This document shows, piece by piece, positions 1 through 6,015 of a DNA stretch of 6,953 bases. A program made the translations under genes and the position numbers. The notes beneath the pieces were generated by a model. It did no database searches and was not told the origin of the DNA. It saw only the letters and a program-made list of their open reading frames with translations. Positions within the stretch are counted from its first letter, which is position 1. Every line of letters starts with the position of its first letter. Origin of the DNA: Chlamydiota bacterium (GTDB lineage Bacteria; Chlamydiota; Chlamydiia; Chlamydiales; Simkaniaceae); assembly GCA_021772295.1 (NCBI GenBank), contig JAJFMG010000119.1, positions 1-6,953 on the forward strand, written 5' to 3'.

Positions 1-1
1 T

Positions 2-598
2 GAGGGTTATCCCAAATATATTTCTTGTAAAAGTGGAGTTGAACTTTTTGATCATGACGGGAAAAAAATTGAGATAGAACTTCCTTTCGATGCTTTGCAT
101 CTTAAAGAGAACTTTTTTCTAGCGGCCTTAATTGCTCGAAAAATGGGAATGACTTTTGAAGAAATACAAGGCGCTGCAAAGAACCTGAAACCATTTTCAA
201 GGCGTTTTGAAAGTAAATGCCTCAATGGAATTCATTTTATTGATGATTCCTATAATGGATCTCCAACTTCGATGGAAGCGGCTTTAAATAATCTTCCAGT
301 CCCAATGAGTGGAGGTTCTAAAGTAGTTGCTATCGGGCGAATGGGAGATTTGGGAGATCTTGAAGAATTTTTTCATGAAAAAATTGCACGACTAGCGCAA
401 AAAAATGCGGATGTAGTTTTTTTATACGGAGAGCCATTTTTAAAGATAAAACATAAGCTAAAAAAGGTGGGAATTACTACACTGTTTTTTTCTAACTTTG
501 TCGATTTAAAAAAAGAGCTTTTTTCTGTCGTCAAAGAAGGAGATGTCGTATTAATAAAAGGGTCCAATGCGGATAAGTTTTGGACATTGCTCGAATAA
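2..598 (+). CDS. murF: MurF, UDP-MurNAc-tripeptide--D-Ala-D-Ala ligase (3' part only)
   Basis: Only the last 198 residues are present; the frame is open to the left edge, so the true start lies upstream. A TTG at 95 is in frame but lies inside the conserved fold and is not a real start. MurF is the cytoplasmic ATP-dependent ligase that adds D-Ala-D-Ala to the UDP-MurNAc-tripeptide. The fragment carries the end of the central Mur-ligase domain (HLKENFFLAALIARKMG, fragment residues 33-49) and the C-terminal domain. The latter opens with the family signature IDDSYNGSPTSMEAA (80-94, usually DxYNANPxSM), continues with a GRMGDLG turn (112-118, usually GxMxELG), and ends with KGSNADKFW (186-194, usually KGSRxxxME). 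The Asn/Gly and Arg/Asn differences from the consensus are mild divergence. The P-loop and carbamylated lysine lie outside the window. The adjacent mraY and murD support the assignment. Confidence 0.9.
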   Translation, partial: EGYPKYISCKSGVELFDHDGKKIEIELPFDALHLKENFFLAALIARKMGMTFEEIQGAAKNLKPFSRRFESKCLNGIHFIDDSYNGSPTSMEAALNNLPVPMSGGSKVVAIGRMGDLGDLEEFFHEKIARLAQKNADVVFLYGEPFLKIKHKLKKVGITTLFFSNFVDLKKELFSVVKEGDVVLIKGSNADKFWTLLE

Positions 599-613
599 CT
601 AAGCAAAGCGTAT

Positions 614-1813
614 ATGATCTTATTACTTCTTGAATTTCTAAAATCGCAATTTGCTATTAGAGTTCCTCAAGTATTCACCTACTTTTCAACAAGGATGATG
701 CTCGCATCTCTCACTACATTATTGATTACAATTTTATTTGGTCCTTTTACTATTCGCAAACTTACAGAGCTTAAAACAGGAAATACAATTCGAGTAGGAG
801 ATTGTCCACCTCTTGCTAAAATTCATGCCAAAAAAAAGCATACACCTACAATGGGAGGCGTGCTTATTTTGGGAAGCATGTTGATTTCATCTTTGCTTTG
901 GATGGATTTACATAGCATCTACACATTGGTATTAATTCTGGCAACAATTTGGTTTGGGCTAATTGGGGGTTTCGACGACTATCTTAAGCAAAAACATGGT
1001 AATGCTAAGGGGCTTCGTGGGAAAAAGAAACTACTTTTTCAGCTTTTATTTGGAGTGATTCTTGGTGCTTATTTGGTATTGCCTTCAATGCAAAACTTTG
1101 TGCAAATAGGTAGTTTTTTTCACGCGCCCATTGGGAAAGTTTATGGGCCAAATGGTGATCAAATTTTGTTGTCAAAGCAACTGTATACTACCTATTTTTT
1201 ACCCTTCATTAAGCAACCATTTTTTTCAATCGGTGGAGCTGCTTGTATTGTGGGTGTGTTTTTTAGCTTGTTTGTGATTACAGGAAGTTCTAACGCTGTG
1301 AATTTAACAGATGGTTTGGATGGTTTAGCATCTGGTACTATTGTGCAAGTATGCGTTGTTCTTGCTATTTTTGGATTCTTATCCAATCACGTAGAAATTG
1401 CTCGCTATCTTAACCTATATTACATTGAAGAAAGTGGTGAAATTGCGATTTTCTTATCTGCGATGTTTGGAGCGTGTCTTGGTTTTTTATGGTATAATGG
1501 GCATCCTGCAGAAGTGTTTATGGGAGATACTGGATCTCTATCTTTGGGAGCGTTGCTTGGAATTTCTGCCATATTGCTCCGTCGGGAGTTTCTGCTAGCT
1601 CTTGTAGGAGGAATCTTTGTGGTAGAGGCTTTATCTGTCATTATACAGGTTTTAAGTTTTCGTTTTCGAAACGAAAAAAGAGTCTTTTTATGCGCTCCAC
1701 TTCACCATCATTTTGAATATATGGGTATGAAAGAGACTAAGGTAGTGCTTCGCTTTTGGATTGTAGGGTTTATTTTAGCGATCATTGGACTCGCTTCCAT
1801 TAAATTTCAATAA
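614..1813 (+). CDS. mraY: MraY, phospho-MurNAc-pentapeptide transferase (lipid I synthase)
   Basis: Integral inner-membrane enzyme that transfers phospho-MurNAc-pentapeptide from UDP to undecaprenyl phosphate, giving lipid I. At 399 residues it has about ten hydrophobic helices and all the family motifs: TPTMGG (77-82), the Mg-binding pair FDDY (D121, D122), KGLRGKKKLLFQ (132-143), NAVNLTDGLDGLA (227-239), AEVFMGDTGS (299-308, catalytic-site D305) and APLHHHFEYMG (361-371, His364-366). The start at 614 is supported because residues 1-40 align with the N-terminus of E. coli MraY, although the upstream bases (AAGCAAAGCGTAT) give only a poor ribosome site. Coupling to murF, which stops 15 bases earlier, may help. 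The protein is about 39 residues longer than E. coli MraY (360). Some 32 of the extra residues fall in the extracytoplasmic loop between helices 4 and 5 (about 158-205). Confidence 0.95.
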   Translation: MILLLLEFLKSQFAIRVPQVFTYFSTRMMLASLTTLLITILFGPFTIRKLTELKTGNTIRVGDCPPLAKIHAKKKHTPTMGGVLILGSMLISSLLWMDLHSIYTLVLILATIWFGLIGGFDDYLKQKHGNAKGLRGKKKLLFQLLFGVILGAYLVLPSMQNFVQIGSFFHAPIGKVYGPNGDQILLSKQLYTTYFLPFIKQPFFSIGGAACIVGVFFSLFVITGSSNAVNLTDGLDGLASGTIVQVCVVLAIFGFLSNHVEIARYLNLYYIEESGEIAIFLSAMFGACLGFLWYNGHPAEVFMGDTGSLSLGALLGISAILLRREFLLALVGGIFVVEALSVIIQVLSFRFRNEKRVFLCAPLHHHFEYMGMKETKVVLRFWIVGFILAIIGLASIKFQ

Positions 1814-1816
1814 CTT

Positions 1817-1821
1817 GGAGG
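1817..1821 (+). promoter_or_regulatory. Ribosome binding site of murD
   Basis: GGAGG three bases before the ATG at 1825, just after the mraY stop. The spacing is a little short, but this is the clearest match to the anti-Shine-Dalgarno sequence in the gap and it fixes the murD start. Confidence 0.7.
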
Positions 1822-1824
1822 TTT

Positions 1825-3111
1825 ATGGAAAAGACGCTTGTAATAGGGCTCGGTTTGAGTGGATTTGCTGCCACAAAGTTCCTGATCGGTAAAGGAAAAT
1901 CGGTCGTAGCCTTTGATGATAATCCTCTACAGACAAAAAGTGAACGTTTACAAAACTTGCTTGACTCAGATCAAATTACAATTATTGGTGATTTGCAAGA
2001 ATTAAATCCAATACAGATTGATCAAATTATTGTATCTCCTGGAATTTGTAAATCACATCATATCCACTTATTTGCTAAGAAACACAATATTCCACTAATT
2101 GGGGAAATGGAACTCGGGTTTTCCTACTTTGAGGGCTTATGTATTGGAATTACAGGTACAAACGGAAAATCGACCCTGACAAAATTGATTGTCCATATCT
2201 TAAATGATAATGGTAAAAAGGCAGTTGCGGTGGGTAATATCGGTTATCCATTAACCTCCTTTTTGCCTAGATATGACGGTGAAGTCATTGTTGCAGAAAT
2301 AAGTTCTGCGCAACTTGAGACCATGAAGCAAAAAAAAATTGATATGGGGATACTCTTAAATATTACCCCGGATCATTTAGATCGTTATGATAGTTTTGAG
2401 GAGTATAGACAAATCAAACTTCACTTATTGGATTTGATAAAGCCCTTTGGCGCATTATATGCAAAAGAAGAAATATCAGATCTTTGCAAACAAAGATCTG
2501 ATATCAGATATTTCTGGCAAAGTGAGGGGCAACTTGAGCTAACAAAAGATTTAGAGGTGCCCTTTTCATTGCAGGCGATATCGACAGCATGTATTGCATT
2601 TGCAGAGCAGGTAGCAGGCGAATTTGGAATTACAAGAAAGGCTTTTATAGAAAGCTTAGCTTCGTTTCAGATGCTAGGGCATCGCGTTGAATATGTGGGA
2701 GAAATCGATGGAATAAAATGTTATAATGATAGCAAAAGTACGACGGTTGCATCTACGATATTTGCAGTAGACAAAATAGATGGAGAAATCGCGTTACTTG
2801 TTGGAGGAATGTCCAAAGGGCAATGTTTTTTGGAGTGGAGAGATAAATTAAGTGATCGAATCGTGAAAGTATTTGCCTTCGGATCTGCAAGTCTAGAGAT
2901 CAAAGAGACGCTAAAGGATAAGTTTTGTGTTGAAGTAACAAATTCCCTTGAAATAGCACTCAAAAAAGCGTTTAATGAATCAAAAAGCTTCGATGCAATT
3001 CTTTTGTCTCCTGGATGTTCAAGTTTTGATCAATATCAAAACTATATGGAAAGAGGTGAGCATTTCAAAAGTATTGTGAGAGAAATGAACCAAAAGCAAA
3101 AAACGATTTAG
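1825..3111 (+). CDS. murD: MurD, UDP-MurNAc-L-Ala--D-glutamate ligase
   Basis: Cytoplasmic ATP-dependent ligase that adds D-Glu to UDP-MurNAc-L-Ala. Its 428 residues are close to the usual 430-450. Three domains can be followed. The N-terminal Rossmann-like UDP-binding part opens with VIGLGLSGFAA (6-16) and includes VSPGI (70-74). The central ATPase has the P-loop GTNGKST (111-117), the Mg-binding AEISSAQLE (157-165) and NITPDHLDRYDSFEEYRQIK (179-198), in which His184 and the lysine expected to be carbamylated (K198) are present. The C-terminal domain starts near GHRVEYV (285-291), followed by YNDSKSTT (300-307) and LSPGCSSFDQY (394-404), which match the E. coli HRxE, DSKSTN and LSPACASLDQF motifs. 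Every catalytic motif I can check is intact. The stretch encoding residues 216-229, a variable linker, contains a strong inverted repeat that is listed separately. Confidence 0.95.
   Translation: MEKTLVIGLGLSGFAATKFLIGKGKSVVAFDDNPLQTKSERLQNLLDSDQITIIGDLQELNPIQIDQIIVSPGICKSHHIHLFAKKHNIPLIGEMELGFSYFEGLCIGITGTNGKSTLTKLIVHILNDNGKKAVAVGNIGYPLTSFLPRYDGEVIVAEISSAQLETMKQKKIDMGILLNITPDHLDRYDSFEEYRQIKLHLLDLIKPFGALYAKEEISDLCKQRSDIRYFWQSEGQLELTKDLEVPFSLQAISTACIAFAEQVAGEFGITRKAFIESLASFQMLGHRVEYVGEIDGIKCYNDSKSTTVASTIFAVDKIDGEIALLVGGMSKGQCFLEWRDKLSDRIVKVFAFGSASLEIKETLKDKFCVEVTNSLEIALKKAFNESKSFDAILLSPGCSSFDQYQNYMERGEHFKSIVREMNQKQKTI
2473..2509. repeat. Intragenic palindromic repeat: three copies of a 9-mer, 14-bp perfect hairpin arms
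   Basis: Bases 2473-2486 (ATATCAGATCTTTG) are exactly complementary to 2491-2504 (CAAAGATCTGATAT), with a four-base loop CAAA. The 9-mer ATATCAGAT occurs at 2473-2481 and again at 2501-2509, and its complement ATCTGATAT occurs at 2496-2504. Bases 2496-2509 are also a perfect 14-bp palindrome centred on GATATC. An alternative outer pairing joins AGAAATATC (2469-2477) with GATATTTCT (2507-2515). The whole element lies in frame inside murD, where it encodes a variable surface segment. No T-run follows, so it does not look like a terminator. Its origin and function are unknown. Confidence 0.85.
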
Positions 3112-3113
3112 GG
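3110..3113 (+). promoter_or_regulatory. Weak ribosome binding site of the LysM gene, start-deciding
   Basis: AGGG overlaps the murD stop codon and lies eight bases before the ATG at 3122. This spacing favours that ATG over the in-frame TTG at 3116, which would be only two bases from the site and would add just two residues. Confidence 0.55.
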
Positions 3114-3121
3114 TATTGATT

Positions 3122-3811
3122 ATGAATCGAAGAGAGTGCGTCGTTGTTGCGGCAGTTATAAATGCAGGGCTATTAATTGTACTTTTTGTAAGTGCAATGA
3201 AAACTAAATCTCCCTATCCACAAGTTGCTGCTTTGCCACAGGAAATGAATGCAACTATTGCGCAGGTAAAGCCCGTTTTAGTTAAAAATAATGTGCAGAC
3301 AATCAAGACATTGCAAAAAAGCCCTGAAACAAAAGAGGTAGCGCCACCACCTGCGAATCCAAGAGTAGAAGAGCAGAAAGCCGTGCAGATCAAGCCAAGT
3401 GTAAAAGAGACCCTGCTTACAAAAAGTTTGCCGAAAACACCTAAGGTGGAGACGAAAAAAGAGCCCTCAAAAACTGTTATCATTACGGTGAAGAAAGGGG
3501 ATATGTTAGAAAAAATTGCCAAAGCACATAATGTTACTGTCAAAGGTATCATGGAGATTAATCATTTAAAAAGTGAACGATTACAAATTGGTCAACAATT
3601 AACGCTTCCAAGCAAAGGAAAAGCTTCTTCCTCGATTGCTAAAGTATCCGATTCATCAGATCATAAGTACTATGTTGTAAAAAATGGTGATAATCCATCA
3701 ACTATTGCATTTAAAAATAAATTAAAGCTCTCTGAGTTATTAAGGCTCAATAATTTAGATGAAGAGAAAGCAAAAAAGATTAGACCTGGATTGAAACTTA
3801 GAATCAGATAG
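3122..3811 (+). CDS. nlpD: Membrane-anchored protein with two LysM domains (NlpD-like, probable peptidoglycan binder)
   Basis: Reading from the ATG at 3122 gives 229 residues. A basic start (MNRREC) is followed by one hydrophobic helix (about 7-26) with no lipobox cysteine after it, so it is more likely an uncleaved N-terminal anchor than a lipoprotein. Residues 40-118 form a Lys-, Pro- and Val-rich low-complexity linker. Two LysM domains follow: about 119-163 (ITVKKGDMLEKIAKAHNVTV, ending in GQQLTLP) and about 183-229 (YYVVKNGDNPSTIA, ending in RPGLKLRIR). LysM domains bind the GlcNAc-MurNAc backbone. The protein stops with the second LysM, so no M23/LytM peptidase domain is present, unlike E. 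coli NlpD. The gene's place between murD and ftsW matches the gene called nlpD in Chlamydiae. A role in binding septal peptidoglycan in the periplasm is inferred; activation of an amidase cannot be concluded from the sequence. Confidence 0.8.
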   Translation: MNRRECVVVAAVINAGLLIVLFVSAMKTKSPYPQVAALPQEMNATIAQVKPVLVKNNVQTIKTLQKSPETKEVAPPPANPRVEEQKAVQIKPSVKETLLTKSLPKTPKVETKKEPSKTVIITVKKGDMLEKIAKAHNVTVKGIMEINHLKSERLQIGQQLTLPSKGKASSSIAKVSDSSDHKYYVVKNGDNPSTIAFKNKLKLSELLRLNNLDEEKAKKIRPGLKLRIR

Positions 3812-3815
3812 GTGT

Positions 3816-4910
3816 ATGAATAAGCTTTCATTAACGCTTTTAATCATTGTTGCTATTTTATTTTCAATGGGACTGATTATGGTGTTTAATACCTCTTCGG
3901 CAGAGGTTTTAACCACGCCTTTATCAAATCATTTTTCTTTGATTAAGCAAGCCTGTTTTGCAGCTTTAAGTTTTTTTGTGGGGTGTTTTGTCTATATTTT
4001 TGGATATAAGAATATTATCAAGACAGCGCCATTTTTTTATGTTTGTTTTTTAGTTTTTTTGGCATTGGTATTTGTTCCAGGTGTTGGACAAAGAATCAAT
4101 GGAGCAAATCGATGGCTAGGGTTTGGGATGTTTTCTTTCCAACCATCTGAATTTATGAAGGTGTTGATTCCACTTTTTTATTTGCATCGATTTGTAGAAA
4201 AAAAAGAAGCCTTTACTTTGGTTGAATTTTTAAAGGTTTTTGGTTTACTGCTTTTACCTCTTTTATTGATTCTTATGGAGCCAGATAATGGCTCCGCTGC
4301 CATGATTCTTGCAACGTTTGTAGTGCTGTTTTTTTTAACAAAAATCAAATGGACCTATTGGGCGCTGCCTCTTGGAATTATTATGATCATTGGAGCTGCA
4401 TTTGCTTTTCAAATGCCCCATGTTCATGATAGAATTCGAGTATATTTGCATCCTGAAACAGATATTTTGGGTAAGGGGCATCAGCCTTACCAAGCTAAAA
4501 TTGCAGCTGGTTCTGGAGGTCTAATAGGTAGGGGCATAGGAGAGAGTATTCAAAAATTTAATTATCTACCGGAAGCTAGATCTGATTATATTGCAGCAAT
4601 CTACGCAGAAGAGTTTGGATATCTTGGGGTACTTATGATGTTACTACTTTACATGAGCCTTTCTTGTGGTGGTTTTTTTATCGCTGCTCGAGCAAGCTCG
4701 AAAGAGGGGTATTACTTGGCTTCTATTTTGACTTTTGTAATCAGTATCCAAGCTTTTTTGAATTTAGGAGTCGTTTCAGGGCTGCTTCCAAGTAAAGGAA
4801 CAAACCTTCCTTTTTTTAGCCAAGGAGGATCATCCTTGATTGCAAATGTGATAATGGTAGCGATTTTGATTAGTATTTCTAAGGGGCATTTGGATGAAAA
4901 ACACGCCTAA
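3816..4910 (+). CDS. ftsW: FtsW, SEDS-family lipid II polymerase of the division machinery
   Basis: Polytopic inner-membrane glycosyltransferase that polymerises lipid II together with a class B penicillin-binding protein. The 364 residues contain about ten helices and the SEDS signatures: VFNTSSAE (23-30), NGANRWLGFGMFSFQPSEFMK (starting at 95, the NGxxRW...QPxE motif), EPDNGSAAMI (155-164), GKGHQPYQAK (219-228), LPEARSDYIAAIYAEEFGY (251-269), where D257 is the residue equivalent to the essential SEDS aspartate, and LPSKGTNLPFFSQGGSS (324-340). RodA belongs to the same family; the dcw location is the main reason for choosing FtsW. The start is four bases after the LysM gene stop with only AGG close by, so coupled translation is likely. 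Chlamydiae lack FtsZ, so in this group FtsW would work in an MreB-guided division process (family knowledge). Its 3' end overlaps murG by 17 bases. Confidence 0.93.
   Translation: MNKLSLTLLIIVAILFSMGLIMVFNTSSAEVLTTPLSNHFSLIKQACFAALSFFVGCFVYIFGYKNIIKTAPFFYVCFLVFLALVFVPGVGQRINGANRWLGFGMFSFQPSEFMKVLIPLFYLHRFVEKKEAFTLVEFLKVFGLLLLPLLLILMEPDNGSAAMILATFVVLFFLTKIKWTYWALPLGIIMIIGAAFAFQMPHVHDRIRVYLHPETDILGKGHQPYQAKIAAGSGGLIGRGIGESIQKFNYLPEARSDYIAAIYAEEFGYLGVLMMLLLYMSLSCGGFFIAARASSKEGYYLASILTFVISIQAFLNLGVVSGLLPSKGTNLPFFSQGGSSLIANVIMVAILISISKGHLDEKHA
4881..4886 (+). promoter_or_regulatory. Ribosome binding site of murG, inside ftsW
   Basis: AAGGGG, seven bases before the ATG at 4894, lies within the last codons of ftsW. 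It is a well-spaced site and fixes the overlapping murG start. Confidence 0.75.
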
Positions 4911-6015
4911 AAAAAAGGTGGTTATCGCAGCAGGTGGGACTGGGGGACATATGGTTCCAGCCACAGCCCTTGCGAAAAATTTAGAATTACTTGATGAAAT
5001 TGGCTCAGTTGTTTTTATGGGTGATGGACTTTCTACTAATCCATACTTTCAAAAAGAAGAATTTACGTTTCATGATATTGCCTCTGGAAGAATTAGCATG
5101 AGGAGGCCTAAAGAGCTTCTCTTGTCATGTTTTCAAATCGTGAAGGGAATTTGCACGGCTGTGCTACATTTAAAAAAACAAAAGCCCGATATTATTATTG
5201 GTTTTGGAAGCTATCATAGCTTTTCGACACTCGTAGCGTCGAGACTCTTTCGAATTCCGTATGTTCTGTATGAGTCTAACTTGGTGCTTGGAAGAGTCAA
5301 TCGACTATTTTATAAAAGTTCAAAGATTTTAGCGACTCAATTTCCACTTGATAAAAAGTCATATCAAAAAAAATCGATTATTGTAAAAACACCTCTCAAT
5401 ATAAAAAAAATAGAAAATCAGGCTAATTCTCGGAAACATTATAAACTTGATGAAAATACAAAGACTCTGCTTGTCTTTGGAGGTTCACAAGGGTCTAAAA
5501 AAATAAATGAAACAGTGCTTGAGATGCTGAGATTATTGGATCAAAAAAGTATTGCTTTACAATGTATTCATATCTTAGGAAAAGATGCAGACTTAGTATG
5601 GTTTAAAAAAGAATACCAAAAGTTGAAGTTAAATGTTTGCGTGAAATCTTTTGAGACAAAAATGCAAAAAGCATTATATGCCTCTGATTTAGTTATCTCT
5701 AGAGCCGGAGCAATTTCAATTGGTGAGCAGATTGCATGTTCCCTTCCAAGTATTTTGATTCCATATCCATTTGCAAAAGATAATCACCAAGAAAAAAATG
5801 CCAACTATATGCAAAAAATTATCAAAGGGTCTTGCATGCTCCGTGAGGAAAAGCTTGATCCTTGTGTGCTTTATGAAAAAGTGCAAAGCATTTTAGATCC
5901 TCGTATGAATAAACTTAAAGAGATGAAAGATCATTTAAATGCATATAAAAAGAAAGAAAAAGGGGAGCTTCTTTGTGAACTTATCCAAAAGTGTATCCGA
6001 GACGAAAAAAAATAA
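4894..6015 (+). CDS. murG: MurG, lipid I beta-1,4-GlcNAc transferase (lipid II synthase)
   Basis: GT28-type glycosyltransferase on the cytoplasmic face of the membrane; it transfers GlcNAc from UDP-GlcNAc to lipid I. The 373 residues show both Rossmann halves. The N-terminal half has AAGGTGGHMVPATALA (12-27, the G-loop motif) and GFGSYHSFSTLVAS (103-116, usually GxGGYxSxPxxxAA). The C-terminal half has VFGGSQGSKKINE (194-206) and SRAGAISIGEQIACSLPSIL (269-288), with E278 matching the UDP-ribose-binding Glu269 of E. coli. Two conserved places are altered: the usual HEQN reads YESN (126-129), and the usual GNPVR reads KTPLN (165-169). The overall fold motifs remain, so I expect an active enzyme. 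The last about 40 residues are Lys-rich. The start lies inside ftsW and the final 41 bases are shared with murC in another frame. Confidence 0.93.
   Translation: MKNTPKKKVVIAAGGTGGHMVPATALAKNLELLDEIGSVVFMGDGLSTNPYFQKEEFTFHDIASGRISMRRPKELLLSCFQIVKGICTAVLHLKKQKPDIIIGFGSYHSFSTLVASRLFRIPYVLYESNLVLGRVNRLFYKSSKILATQFPLDKKSYQKKSIIVKTPLNIKKIENQANSRKHYKLDENTKTLLVFGGSQGSKKINETVLEMLRLLDQKSIALQCIHILGKDADLVWFKKEYQKLKLNVCVKSFETKMQKALYASDLVISRAGAISIGEQIACSLPSILIPYPFAKDNHQEKNANYMQKIIKGSCMLREEKLDPCVLYEKVQSILDPRMNKLKEMKDHLNAYKKKEKGELLCELIQKCIRDEKK
5961..5967 (+). promoter_or_regulatory. Strong ribosome binding site of murC, inside murG
   Basis: AGGGGAG lies seven bases before the GTG at 5975. It is the best Shine-Dalgarno match in the window and decides the murC start: the other in-frame upstream option (ATG at 5939) has no comparable site, and the next downstream ATG (6050) lies after the essential nucleotide-binding motif. 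Confidence 0.8.

Noticed and set aside
95..97. TTG at 95 as the start of a short separate gene
   Set aside because: The same frame is open and MurF-like from base 2, so this is an internal leucine codon of murF.
692..697. Alternative mraY start at the ATGATG preceded by AAGG
   Set aside because: The upstream residues align with the conserved MraY N-terminus, so the start at 614 is preferred.
1398..1598. Second plus-strand frame inside mraY
   Set aside because: It lies wholly inside mraY in another frame, with no motif and no convincing ribosome site.
3214..3552. Open frame of 112 codons on the minus strand opposite the LysM gene
   Set aside because: It is antisense to a gene with clear LysM domains, has no recognisable motif, and its composition is explained by the Lys/Pro-rich linker read backwards.
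4277..4295. Inverted repeat GGAGCC-7-GGCTCC in ftsW
   Set aside because: Only six base pairs with a seven-base loop, in conserved coding sequence (MEPDNGS) and without a T-run; consistent with chance.
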